Shown: positions 27,333-36,100 of the stretch, one piece after another
Layout of the letters: the number at the start of each line of letters is the position of its first letter
Numbering within the stretch: position 1 is the stretch's first letter
Source of the DNA: Streptomyces roseolilacinus
GTDB taxonomy: Bacteria; Actinomycetota; Actinomycetes; Streptomycetales; Streptomycetaceae
Direction of reading: 5' to 3'
Assembly (NCBI RefSeq): GCF_014649335.1
Contig: NZ_BMSV01000004.1
Span: 434,001-498,000, forward strand
Length of the DNA stretch: 64,000 nt
Made by a program: the position numbers and the translations under genes
Notes under the pieces: generated by a model
What the model saw: the letters and a program-made list of their open reading frames with translations, nothing else
Told to the model about the DNA's origin: nothing
The model's database searches: none

Positions 27333-27589
27333 CCGACAGCTGCAGGTGACGAGGAGGGTCCTGTGGTCAGGGCTCTTCCACCCGTTTGCAAGATGCCCGG
27401 CCGGTCGCCGCCGTCGCTCCCGACCGCACGAGACCGAGTCCAGGCCCGAAGGTTTGGACGTCCACCTATGAAGAGAGACCGCGCCATCCGTGCACGGCCC
27501 ACCCCCGCGAAGAAAGGCAGGCACATGTCCCGCCATCCGGCGGGGGACTGGCGCACGCGGGTGCGCCTCACAGGAAGGAGCCGCACCCG

Positions 27590-27950
27590 GTGGCCATCGG
27601 CTTCGGCCATGACCGCCCGTGGGGCGGTGTCCCTCAGCACGAATACCGGCGCATGGCGCAGAACCCTGCGCACCGGCTCGCCTACCGCGTCCACTTCGCC
27701 GCCATCGGATGGGCAGACCGGCACGGACACGCGGGCTTCGCCCCCGGCCAGCCGGCCGCACTGCTGGGCAAGGAAGGTAAGCCACTGTCCGAGCAGGGCA
27801 CCCGCGAGGCGGTGGCCCGCGCCAAGGAGCTGGACCTCGTGTCGCCCCGTTCCGGGGCCGCCTGCCTCGTGCTCCCCTCCCCACCTGTTCCAGGAGGTCA
27901 AGGGCACACCAGTTCCCTGCCGTCTCCACCAGGACCGGCAAGTACACGCT
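27590..27950 (+). pseudogene. Phage/plasmid-type helix-turn-helix protein, frameshifted
   Basis: From a GTG at 27590 (AAGGAG nine bases upstream) the frame reads AIGFGHDRPWGG, EYRRMAQNPAHRLAYRVHFA, then QPAALLGKEGKPLSEQGTR with a helix-turn-helix feel, and AVARAKELDLV. This resembles small replication or regulatory proteins of actinomycete phages and integrative elements. After CLVLP the homologous-looking continuation (HLFQEVKGTPVPCRLHQDR) is in another frame, so a frameshift within the C-run at about 27870-27890 has broken the gene. Either a real decay or a sequencing slip in a C-tract. Confidence 0.5.
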
Positions 27951-28148
27951 GTCCGTGTAGTCAGAGCACGCCTGGCGTGTACCCAGACAGCATCCGAACT
28001 GCGGGAACGCTCGCGTCCTCTCTTATCTATGTGGCCCAAGTGCAGTCGAGCCTATGTCGGGGTCGGCTGAAGGAAGCAGCCTGCTTCAAGGCGAGGGTGA
28101 GCAGGGGCGCGGCAGCGTCCCCCTGGGCCGTGTATCGAAGGTGGGACC

Positions 28149-28253
28149 GTGGCCCGCGCGAGGAAGGCGAAAGGAGAGAGTGTCAGCGCCGTCGCCAAGG
28201 CTCTGGGCGTCCCCCGGGCCACGCTGTACCGGCTCCTCGGAGACGACTCCTGA
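28149..28253 (+). pseudogene. C-terminal helix-turn-helix remnant of a small resolvase/invertase
   Basis: A 34-residue segment, ARKAKGESVSAVAKALGVPR followed by ATLYRLLGDDS and a stop, is the C-terminal DNA-binding tail of Tn3/Hin-type resolvases. No catalytic domain precedes it; the frame is closed by a stop at 28098. It is what remains of a second recombinase gene, just upstream of the element's aldo/keto reductase. A GTG at 28149 could start a stand-alone peptide. Confidence 0.55.
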
Positions 28254-28309
28254 CGGCGGCACCTGACGCCCTTGCCTGGAGTGGGCTCGAAGCAGTTGGC
28301 TTGTGGTCC

Positions 28310-29302
28310 ATGAAGTACACGCAGCTCGGACGCACCGGACTCAAGGTCAGCCGACTCGTCCTCGGTACGATGAACTTCGGCCCGCAGACAGACGAATCAA
28401 CCAGCCACGACATCATGGACGCCGCCCTCGACGCGGGTCTGAACTTTGTAGACACGGCCAACGTCTATGGGTGGGGTGAGAACAAGGGTCGCACCGAGGA
28501 GATCATCGGTGCTTGGTTCGCCCAGGGTGGCGGGCGGCGCGACAGGACGGTCCTCGCCACCAAGGTGTACGGGAACATGGCCCCGGACGACTCCTCCGTC
28601 TGGCCCAACCACGACAAGCTCTCCGCGGTGAACATCCGCCGGGCCGTCGACGCCTCCCTCAAGCGGCTGCAGACCGACTACATCGACATCTACCAGTTCC
28701 ATCACATCGACCGGTCGACGCCGTTCGAGGAGATCTGGCAGGCGATCGACGTCCTGGTCCAGCAGGGCAAGATCCTCTACGCCGGATCGTCCAACTTTCC
28801 CGGCTACAAGATCGCCCAGGCCAACGAGCTGGCTGCCCGGCACGGCCGCATGGGCCTGGTCAGCGAGCAGTGCCTGTACAACCTCGCCGAGCGCCGCACC
28901 GAGATGGAGGTCATCCCTGCGGCGCAGGACTACGGGCTCGGCGTCATCCCCTGGTCACCGCTGCACGGCGGACTGCTGGGCGGAGTCCTCAAGAAGGAGG
29001 CCACGGAGGGGCGCCGGGCGAGCGGCCGCGCTGCCGACGCGCTCAAGGACATCAAGACACGCGAGCAGATCCAGGCATACGAGGACCTCCTCGACAAGCA
29101 CGGCCTGGAGCCCGGTGAAGCGGCGCTCGCCTGGCTGCTGACCCGCCCCGGCGTCACCGGCCCGATCGTCGGCCCCCGCACGCAGGAGCAGCTGGACTCG
29201 GCGCTGCGCGCCCTGGAGCTGGAGCTGAGCGAGGAACTGCTGACGTCTCTGGACGAGATCTTCCCCGGTCCCGGACCGTCTCCCGAGGCCTTCGCATGGT
29301 GA
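28310..29302 (+). CDS. Intact aldo/keto reductase carried by the element
   Basis: 330 residues, full length. Catalytic tetrad visible as Asp48 and Tyr53 (NFVDTANVYG), Lys85 (ATKVYG) and His131 (YQFHHID); C-terminal NADPH-binding part has GPIVGPRTQEQL. The family reduces aldehydes and ketones with NADPH; substrate unknown. It is an approximately 80% identical version of the chromosomal gene that the element interrupts, on the opposite strand. Its leader from about 28268 also matches the chromosomal gene's leader (CCCTTGCCTGGAGTG and GTTGGCTTGT shared). At the position of the attachment core it has GACAC, not GACAT, so it lacks the core. Confidence 0.93.
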   Translation: MKYTQLGRTGLKVSRLVLGTMNFGPQTDESTSHDIMDAALDAGLNFVDTANVYGWGENKGRTEEIIGAWFAQGGGRRDRTVLATKVYGNMAPDDSSVWPNHDKLSAVNIRRAVDASLKRLQTDYIDIYQFHHIDRSTPFEEIWQAIDVLVQQGKILYAGSSNFPGYKIAQANELAARHGRMGLVSEQCLYNLAERRTEMEVIPAAQDYGLGVIPWSPLHGGLLGGVLKKEATEGRRASGRAADALKDIKTREQIQAYEDLLDKHGLEPGEAALAWLLTRPGVTGPIVGPRTQEQLDSALRALELELSEELLTSLDEIFPGPGPSPEAFAW

Positions 29303-29437
29303 GGTAGCGGGTCTGTGTGAGGGGCCGTCGCCTTCTGCTTGCGTTCGAAGCGAGTGGGAGGCGGCGGCTTCGTCGTTATCCACTCGGGGTCCGCAGGAGC
29401 GGTGAGCATCAGCGATGCGCTCCTGCGCAACCCGGTC

Positions 29438-29603
29438 TCAAAGTCGCCTGTCTACCATGTCGAAAAAATTTATGCCGGCGTCGAGCGCCGCGTCCATGAT
29501 GGCGTGGCTGCCGGCCTCGTCCGTCTGCGGTCCGAAGTTCATCGTGCCGAGGACGAGTCGGCTGACCTTGAGTCCGGTGCGTCCGAGCTGCGTGTACTTC
29601 ATG
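29438..29603 (-). pseudogene. Aldo/keto reductase, N-terminal part, separated by element insertion
   Basis: From ATG 29603 the minus strand encodes MKYTQLGRTGLKVSRLVLGT to GINFFD (48 codons of the reductase), then runs into element DNA as MVDRRL and stops at 29438. The promoter and start of the chromosomal gene are thus on this side and its catalytic part is at 24738-25595. Codons for INFF are ATA AAT TTT TTC, rare in this genome. The product would be a 54-residue non-functional peptide. Confidence 0.9.
29457..29461. other. Right attachment core (attR)
   Basis: ATGTC at the right boundary; to the right lies the aldo/keto reductase N-terminal part. The element-side arm TCAAAGTCGCC (29438-29448) is imperfectly inverted to the arm near the left end. 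The adjoining chromosomal bases GAAAAAATTTATGCC are unusually AT-rich. Confidence 0.7.
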
Positions 29604-29718
29604 GGAGACAAGCCAACGCCTTGGAGCGCACTCCAGGCAAGGGCCCCCCGGGCGCGCCGCCCCGCGGTGAGCGTGCGTGCCGGGCGCCGACCGGCGGACG
29701 GGACTCCGGGGACGCGGC

Positions 29719-30012
29719 CTAGCGCAGGCTCGCCCGGTTCAGCTCCCGCACCCGGGCGCGCAGGACCACGTCCGGCGCGGCGAGGGCCACCGCGTCGGGC
29801 GGGCAGTCCCACTCCCGGCCGCCCCCCGGTGGCCGCAGCTGCACGTACCCGCCGACATGGCCCATCACCTGGCCCACCCGCCCGTCGCGCGCGTCGATCA
29901 CGTACGCGCCGGCGTCCGCCGCACGGGTCGTGTCCGCCGCCGCGCCCGCCGCCATGTCCCCCGCCGCCCCGTTCCCCGCCGTACCGGCCCTGCCGCCGTC
30001 CGCCGAACTCAC
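29719..30012 (-). CDS. Small conserved streptomycete protein of unknown function
   Basis: 97 residues, GTG start overlapping the previous gene's stop (GTGA). The N-terminal 35 residues are Ala/Gly-rich; the C-terminal 60 (YVIDARDGRVGQVMGHVGG, VQLRPPGGGREWDCPP) are a compact beta-rich module common in small proteins encoded beside regulators in Streptomyces. It is translationally coupled to the upstream small gene and followed after 115 bp by the interrupted reductase in the same direction. Function unknown. Confidence 0.75.
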   Translation of the reverse strand: MSSADGGRAGTAGNGAAGDMAAGAAADTTRAADAGAYVIDARDGRVGQVMGHVGGYVQLRPPGGGREWDCPPDAVALAAPDVVLRARVRELNRASLR

Positions 30013-30212
30013 TTCCGCGCCCCCTCCAGCGCGGCCGCCAGCCGGACCGCCGTGTCCAGGTTGCACCGCCCCAGCTCCACCAGCGGGTACGGCGCCTCGC
30101 TCGCCACCGTCACCGGGTCCACCCGCAGCGACGGCAGGACCACACCGATCTTGAGCAGCTCGCCCCGCAACCTGGCCACCGCCTCCTCCGTCGCCCGCAG
30201 CCGCTCCTTCAT
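30009..30212 (-). CDS. Small conserved protein, operon partner
   Basis: 67 residues, MKERLRATEEAVARLRGELL then VVLPSLRVDPVT and LGRCNLDTAVRLAAALEG. A helix, a short middle and a second helix; no membrane segment. ATG 30212 is chosen over 30227 because GGAGG lies eight bases before it. It recurs in Streptomyces with the downstream 97-residue protein, usually near XRE/DUF397-type regulators (from memory); role unknown. Its promoter region carries two direct repeats (30266-30298). Confidence 0.75.
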   Translation of the reverse strand: MKERLRATEEAVARLRGELLKIGVVLPSLRVDPVTVASEAPYPLVELGRCNLDTAVRLAAALEGARK

Positions 30213-30265
30213 GACACGCACCTCCATACGCAGCGTATTGGTATTCCATACACAGCGTGGTCAAA

Positions 30266-30298
30266 GAGTCGGTACCCTGAACGGAGTCGGCACCCTGA
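30266..30298 (-). promoter_or_regulatory. Two direct repeats upstream of the small operon
   Basis: GAGTCGGTACCCTGA (30266-30280) and GAGTCGGCACCCTGA (30284-30298) differ at one base and have an 18-bp period, placing them on nearly the same helix face two turns apart. On the transcribed strand they lie just upstream of TTGACC and an AT-rich stretch (GTATGGAATACC), a plausible promoter, so they are good candidates for activator or repressor sites. Confidence 0.5.
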
Positions 30299-30435
30299 CA
30301 ACCCCATCTGGCTAACGGGAGTTGCGCCGCGCCCGGTCCACCGTCCCTGATCGGGGCGGCGGCGGAGGGCCACGCCCGCACGGCCGCAGGCCCCGGGCGG
30401 CGGGCCGCCGCATGCCCGGAGCCGGGTGCGGACGC

Positions 30436-30476
30436 CCGACAGGCCGGTACGGGGGGCACCCGTACCGGCCTGTCGG
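30436..30476 (-). terminator. Hairpin terminator of the FG-GAP gene
   Basis: A perfect 18-bp stem (CCGACAGGCCGGTACGGG with its complement) and a 5-base loop, 14 bases past the stop at 30490. No strong T-run follows, as is common in Streptomyces. Confidence 0.75.
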
Positions 30477-30489
30477 ACGTCGTTCGCGG

Positions 30490-32616
30490 TCAGCCGCTGT
30501 AGGGGCGGACGAACTTCGTCTGCTCGTACAGGAAGCTGCCGGGCGCGGACTCCCAGCCGAGCAGGGCGCCGTTGAACCCGGCGTCCGGCTTCGTCGTCCA
30601 CGTCCACATCCTCACGACGCCGGTGGCGGCGTAGTGGTACATGGCGCCGAGGTCGTCGCGTCCGTCGCCGTTGTAGTCGCCGACGACGAGCTGGAGGGAA
30701 GCGGTGTCCAGGTCGCCGCCGAGGGTCAGCTTCGGCGCGGCGAACGCCGTGCCGGTGGACAGCAGGGTGTGGCCGGTGGTCTTGCCGTTGTCGTACCAGA
30801 ACATCACGTCGTCGCGGCGGTCGCCGTTGAAGTCCCCGGCGTGCGGCTGGGCCTTGTTCCAGTCGTAGGTGGTGGCGGCGGGGCCGGTCCACCAGACCTG
30901 CGGGGCGGTGAAGACGCCGGCGGCGGTGGTCGGGAAGACGTACTGCTTGACGGTGTTGTCGCCCTGGCCGTAGAAGGCGCCGAGCTCGTCGCGGCCGTCG
31001 CCGTTGAAGTCGCCGGTCAGGAACTTGGCGCGGTCGCGGGCCCAGGTGCCGGACGGGCCGGACCACTCGGACGCGACCATGCGGTCGAAGCCGCCCGAGG
31101 CGTTCGCGGTGAACGTCCAGATCCGGGTGACGCCGGTCGTCCTGTCGACGTTCCACAGGGCCACGTCGTCGCGGCCGTCGCCGTTGAAGTCACCGGCCTG
31201 CGGGGTCATGTAGGTGTAGTGGAAGGTGGTGTGGTTCGGCGCCACGGCCCACACCTGGACCGGCTCGGCGAACGTGCCGTCCGCCTTGCCCGCGGCCAGG
31301 AACATCTTGACGCTGGTGTCGCCGTAGCCCTGGACGAGGACCAGGTCGCCGCGGCCGTCGCCGGTGAAGTCGCCGGTGACGCGCTTCATGTACTCGGCGC
31401 GCCACTGGCCCAGGGCGGCCGTGTACGTCTTGGTGTGGCCGCTGAGGCTGCCGTCCGCCCGGCCCTTGAAGGTGTACGTCGCGTCGGTGCCCTCCGCGAA
31501 GTCGTACCAGGCCGTCATGTCGCTGCGGCCGTCGTGGTCCTGGTCGTGGTCGACGACCGTGTTGCTGGACCACACCGTGGCGCCGGCGGCGTCGCGGACG
31601 ACGACGTTGCCGCGGTCCTGGACGACGAGGGTGCCGCCCGCCGCGCTGGTGCCGGACGCCCACCGGGTGGTGCCGGCGGCGTCGCGGACGACGAGGTTGC
31701 CGTCCGTGCCGAACACGGCGGTCGCGCCCGGGTACCCGGCGGTGCCGGTGGACCACAGGACGTTGCCGGCGCGGGAGGTGACGACGAGGTCGCCGTCCGC
31801 GCGCAGGGTGAGGCGGGCCGACGCCGAGACGAGCGTGTCGCCCGCCCGGAGGCGGCCGCCCGCGGCGAGGCGGGAGCCGAAGGTGAACGTGTCCGTGCGG
31901 GTGGCGACGGCGCCGGTCCGGGTCTCGTCGGTGCCGAAGCAGCCGCCCTGCCAGGAACGGGTGCTGACGCCGACGAGCTCGAAGCCACCTCCGGTCCTCT
32001 CCCGCAGGACCGGGCCGCCGGTGTCGCCGGCGCAGATCGCGTCGTTCGCCGTGGCGCCCGACACGTTCAGCGTGCCGCCCGTGACGGAGTCCACGCCGAA
32101 CGACGCGGCGTGGAGCCGGTCCGGGCGCCACTCGGTCTTCGTACGGCCGAATCCGGCCGCCTTCAGGGCCTGGCCCTGGGCCACCGGCGTCGACGCCAGC
32201 GGTACGGGCGCGATCCCGGCCGCCGGGGTGGCGAGGCGCGCCAGGACCAGGTCGGTGCCGTCGCGCGGTACGAGCTCGACGACCTCGGAGACGTGGCCGC
32301 CGGTGCCGGCCAGGTCGTTGCGGCCGAGCGTGGCGACGGTCTTCAGCTCGGGCTTGCCTGGCTTGGCCTCGCCGCCGAGGACCGGGTCGGACGCGAAGCA
32401 GGCGGACGCGGTCAGGACCCACGAGGAGTCGATCAGCGCGCCGGAGCAGGCGCGCGTCCGCTCGCCCTCGCCGATCCGCAGGTTCGCGGTGAACGCGTAC
32501 GAGGCGTCCGCGACGGCGGCGCCGACGACCGCGTTCGCGGGTATCGCCGTGCCGAGGAGGCCGGTGGCGACACCGGCCGTGAAGACGCCCGTCATCCAGA
32601 CGGATCTACCGAACAC
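30490..32616 (-). CDS. Secreted trypsin-like pseudoprotease with bulb-lectin and FG-GAP repeats
   Basis: About 708 residues. Signal peptide (TGVFTAGVATGLLGTAIPANA), an S1 trypsin-like fold, bulb-type lectin repeats (LRADGDLVVTSRAGNVLWST, FGTDGNLVVRDAAGTTRW), then FG-GAP/VCBS calcium-loop repeats (GDFTGDGRGDLVLV, GDFNGDGRDDVALW). The protease site is altered: the usual TAAHC is TASAC (His lost) and GDSGGP is GDTGGP (Ser to Thr); only the Asp in TDLVLARL remains. It is therefore likely a binding protein. GTG 32616 with AGAGGA is preferred; GTG 32631 would overlap the preceding stop by 4 bp. Third gene of the toxin operon. Confidence 0.88.
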   Translation of the reverse strand: MFGRSVWMTGVFTAGVATGLLGTAIPANAVVGAAVADASYAFTANLRIGEGERTRACSGALIDSSWVLTASACFASDPVLGGEAKPGKPELKTVATLGRNDLAGTGGHVSEVVELVPRDGTDLVLARLATPAAGIAPVPLASTPVAQGQALKAAGFGRTKTEWRPDRLHAASFGVDSVTGGTLNVSGATANDAICAGDTGGPVLRERTGGGFELVGVSTRSWQGGCFGTDETRTGAVATRTDTFTFGSRLAAGGRLRAGDTLVSASARLTLRADGDLVVTSRAGNVLWSTGTAGYPGATAVFGTDGNLVVRDAAGTTRWASGTSAAGGTLVVQDRGNVVVRDAAGATVWSSNTVVDHDQDHDGRSDMTAWYDFAEGTDATYTFKGRADGSLSGHTKTYTAALGQWRAEYMKRVTGDFTGDGRGDLVLVQGYGDTSVKMFLAAGKADGTFAEPVQVWAVAPNHTTFHYTYMTPQAGDFNGDGRDDVALWNVDRTTGVTRIWTFTANASGGFDRMVASEWSGPSGTWARDRAKFLTGDFNGDGRDELGAFYGQGDNTVKQYVFPTTAAGVFTAPQVWWTGPAATTYDWNKAQPHAGDFNGDRRDDVMFWYDNGKTTGHTLLSTGTAFAAPKLTLGGDLDTASLQLVVGDYNGDGRDDLGAMYHYAATGVVRMWTWTTKPDAGFNGALLGWESAPGSFLYEQTKFVRPYSG

Positions 32617-32627
32617 AGGGGTTCCTC

Positions 32628-33086
32628 TCACTGGTGGTGGGTGGTCAGCGGCCCGAAGGGGTCCTCCAGGCCGTGCAGCTCCTCGACGGCCGAGGCCAGG
32701 AACCGCAGGGCGCCGTCCAGGTCGACGCCGTCGGCACGGCGCTCCCAGAGGACCGAGGGGCCCTCCGGGAGCGCCGCGACGGGCGCGTCGAGGTGGACGT
32801 CGACGGCGACGCGTGCCGTGCAGGAGCCTTCGGCGACGGTGACGGCCGCGGTGAAGTCGACCTCGTGGGTCTCCTCGCCGCCGGGTGCGAGCGGCACCAC
32901 GAAGCGGTGCAGCAGGGTCACCCGGACCGCGTCGTCGTCCCGGCGGTCCGTGCGGAGCTCGTGGAGCAGCTCCCGGTCGTCGCCGAGGCCGTCGGTGTGG
33001 AGCAGCAGCTCACTGGTGTGGCGGCCCAGCCGGTCGTGCAGCCGGTCCAGTTCCCGGAGGAACGTCAGAACGTCGTCGTGTGCCAT
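32628..33086 (-). CDS. Probable immunity protein for the adjacent toxin
   Basis: 152 residues, acidic, cytosolic, no signal peptide. It begins 37 bp after the toxin stop, the typical place and size of a polymorphic-toxin immunity gene, and contains helical segments (LTFLRELDRLHDRLGRHTSE) plus a beta-rich middle. I recognise no named immunity family, so the role rests on position. The next gene begins within or just after its stop. Confidence 0.6.
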   Translation of the reverse strand: MAHDDVLTFLRELDRLHDRLGRHTSELLLHTDGLGDDRELLHELRTDRRDDDAVRVTLLHRFVVPLAPGGEETHEVDFTAAVTVAEGSCTARVAVDVHLDAPVAALPEGPSVLWERRADGVDLDGALRFLASAVEELHGLEDPFGPLTTHHQ

Positions 33087-33122
33087 GCGGTCCCGTCTCT
33101 CGTGCGCCGGGGAGGACCCCTG

Positions 33123-36100
33123 CTAGCTGGCCATCAGGGTGTGGACGACCCAGGTTCCCTTGTGGCCGTCCTCCCCCTTGTCGACCCGCCGGATGAGCAG
33201 TTCCAGGGTGTACGCGTCCTTCACGTTGCCCTGGCTGTCGGCGACGCGGCCGATCGGGGCGGCGAACTTCTTCTTGAGGATCCGCTCGGCGCCGCGCGAG
33301 TTCTTCGCCGCCCACTTGGTGAGGTCGACGCCGTCGAGGACGGCGTCGATGCTCTGCTGCGCCGTGGCCGGGTCCAGGCTGGAGGCCTTGCCGCCCCGCA
33401 GGCTGGGGGCGCGGGCGATGATGTCGTCGTCGGTGAGGCCCACGTGGTCCTTCGCGTGACCGCCGGCGATGTTGTAGTCCTTGTTCAGGTTGCCGCAGTT
33501 GTGGACCAGCAGCGGCGCGTCGCCGGCCAGCGCGTAGTACGTGTGGAGGCCCTTCACGGACAGGTTGTAGACCCGCTCCGTCTCGGTCCACGTGCGCGTG
33601 CCGGTCACCTCGACGGTCGTGCCGTCCGGGGTGCGCAGGCCGGTGCCGGGGCGGAGGTCCCCGGCGTCGACCCAGGCCGCCTCGTCCACCGCCCAGAACG
33701 GGTGGTTGGCGGTGGCGGTGACGGTGCCGGTGGCGTCGCCGCGGTCGCCGTCGGTGTCGACGGTCAGCCGGACGAGGGTCTTCACGCCGTACCCGACGAT
33801 GACGTCCTCGACGGGGCGGGCGGCCGTGCGGCCGCTCGCCGGGTCGGTCGCCAGGACCTCGTCACCGACGCGGACGCCGCTGATGGGGGTGCTGGTGCCG
33901 TCCGCCTTGGCGACGCGCGTGGTGCCGGTGAAGCTGTTGGGGACCTTGCACGGCGGGGTGCCCCCCTTGCCGAAGAGGTCCTTGAAGAAGCCGACCGCCT
34001 TGTCGCCCCACTTGCCGAACTTGACGCCGGAGGCGGCGTATCCGGCGATGGGGACGGCCGAGCCGCAGGACAGGCCGGCGTTCAGGGCGTCGCCCTCGGC
34101 GCCGTACCAGGCGCAGTTCGCGCCGTCCGCCGCCTCGCCGAAGCCGGGGACCAGGCCGCCGACGTCGAGCAGGAAGTGGCCCGTCTCGGACAGGATGCCC
34201 CAGCCGTCGGTCTCGTTCGCCTCGGCGTTGGCCGCCTCGATGATGGCGGCGTTCTGCTTCAGCTCGTCGATCCGCTTCTGCTCCTCGCGGGCGGCCGCCT
34301 CGCGGCGCTTCGCGGCCTCCTCGGCCTTCCGCTTGACGAGGAACGCGGCGTACGCCTCCTTCGACGCCTTGTCGGCGGCCTCCGCGTCCTTGCCGGCGGC
34401 GGTCGCGGAGGCGCGGGCCTCGTTGGCCGCGGCCCAGGCGTCGTCGGCGGAGTAGCGGGCGGCCGCGGCCGAGTCGGCGGCGCGGGCCGCGGACACGGTC
34501 GCCTCGCGGGCGGCCTCCTTGGCGTCGGCCTCGGCGGCGCGCGCGGCCTTGGCGGACGCGGCCGCCTGGTCGGCGGACTTCTGCGCCTCGTCGGCGGACT
34601 TGCGGGCGTCGTCGGCGTACTTCTTCGCCTGGTCGGCGGAGGCCTTCGCCTTGTTCGCCCAGTCGGCGGCCTCGGCGGCGGCCTTGCGGGCGAGGGCGGC
34701 GACGCGGGCGGCCTCGGCGGCCTGCTGCTGCGCGGTCGCCGCGGACACGGCGGCCTGGGCGATCAGCTGCTGGACCGCCGCCTGGTGGGTGGCGGCGAGC
34801 TGGTCCTTGCGCTTGGCCTTGAACTGGCCGACCTCGACGAAGTGGTGCAGCAGCTGCGGCGGGCCCTCCAGGGCGATCCGCGCGGCGGCCTTCACCTCGG
34901 GGCCGCCCGTGTTCAGCAGCTGCGCCGCCTGGACGCGCTCGTCCTCCGTGCGGGCCGCGTACTGGCCGGTCGTGATGAACTCGCGGAGCTTGCCCGTCGA
35001 GCCGTCGTTCAGCGCGGCCTGCGCGGCGGCGTTGAGGCCCTTCCCGGAGTCGTCGCTGATCTGGATGACGCGGACCCGGTAGTCGTCGGCGGCCGCGTCG
35101 TGCTGGCCGGTGGCCAGGAACGCCCGTACCGCCGCGGCGTCGCCGCCCAGGGTGGCGACGGCCGCGTCCCGCACGACCGGCGACTCGGCCTCGTCGGCGA
35201 GGCGTTCGACGCGCACCAGCTCGTCCTGTTCGGCGGCCTCGGCGCGGCCGGTGCGGACGTAGTGCACGACGTCCGCGTCGGATCCGGCGAGGGCGGCCTG
35301 CGCGGCGGCGGCGGCCCACGGGCCGCTGTACCGCATGGTGGCGACGGCGACCTCGCGGCCCTTGTCGGCCACGACGGCCGGGTCCGTGCCCGGCTGGGCC
35401 GCCTCGGCGGCGAGCCGGTCGGCCTCCGCGACGAGCTTCGCCGCCTCGGCGTTCTTCCCGGCCTGCGCCTTGCGGCGCTCGTCGTCCTCGGCCCTGAGGT
35501 CACGGGCCCGTTCGACGGCGGCCGTCGTACGGGTCTCGAGGTCCTCCTGCTCGGAGCGGCGGGCCAGGTCGTAGATCTTGCGGGCCTTGGCCACGGCGGC
35601 GGTCGCCGCGTCGGCGGCCTTCTTCGCCTCGGCGGCGTGCGCCGTGGACTCCTTGGCGGCCTTCGCCGAGTCGCCCGCGTGCTTCGCGGCCTCGTCGGCC
35701 GCCGCGGCGGCGCGTTCGGCGTGCGCCGCGGCGTCGTTCGCCGCGTCCCGCGCCTCGAACGCCGCGGCGGCGGACTCGCGGGCCAGGGACTCCGCGGCGT
35801 TCGCCGCGCGCGTCGCCTCGGCGGCGTGGCGGCGGGCCGTGGCGGCCGCGGAGGCGGCCTGCGCGGAGTGCGCCCCGGCGGCGTCGGCGTGGCCGCTGGC
35901 CTCCGTCGCGGCGTTGGCCGCGGCGGCCGCGTTGGCGCCCGCGCCGGCGGCGGCCTTCGCCGCGTCACCGGCGGCGAGCGCGGCGACACCGGCCTGGAAC
36001 GCCGCCTCGGACGCGAGCTTCGCGCCCTTCGCGGCCGTACGGGCCTCCTCGGCGGCCTTGCGGGCGGCGGACGCCTCACCGGCGTTGGTCGCGGCGGCCG

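Larger units (their letters stand above)
25591..29461. mobile_element. Serine-integrase integrative element inserted in an aldo/keto reductase gene
   Basis: The ~3.87 kb between two ATGTC cores splits a minus-strand aldo/keto reductase gene; joining the outer flanks restores the frame at GINFFD-IANVYG. It contains a large serine recombinase, a frame-broken phage-type HTH gene, a resolvase helix-turn-helix remnant, and an intact aldo/keto reductase on the opposite strand to the broken one. Its codon use is less GC-extreme than its surroundings. There are no structural, replication or transfer genes, so it is a reduced or passenger element, possibly still excisable because the integrase is full length. 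Confidence 0.9.

Noticed and set aside
27144..27947. Minus-strand frame antisense to the integrase end and the HTH remnant
   Set aside because: No recognisable domain; codon positions do not look coding on this strand.
28398..28470. Element-borne reductase as a second attachment site
   Set aside because: At the matching position it has GACAC in place of GACAT, so the ATGTC core is missing.
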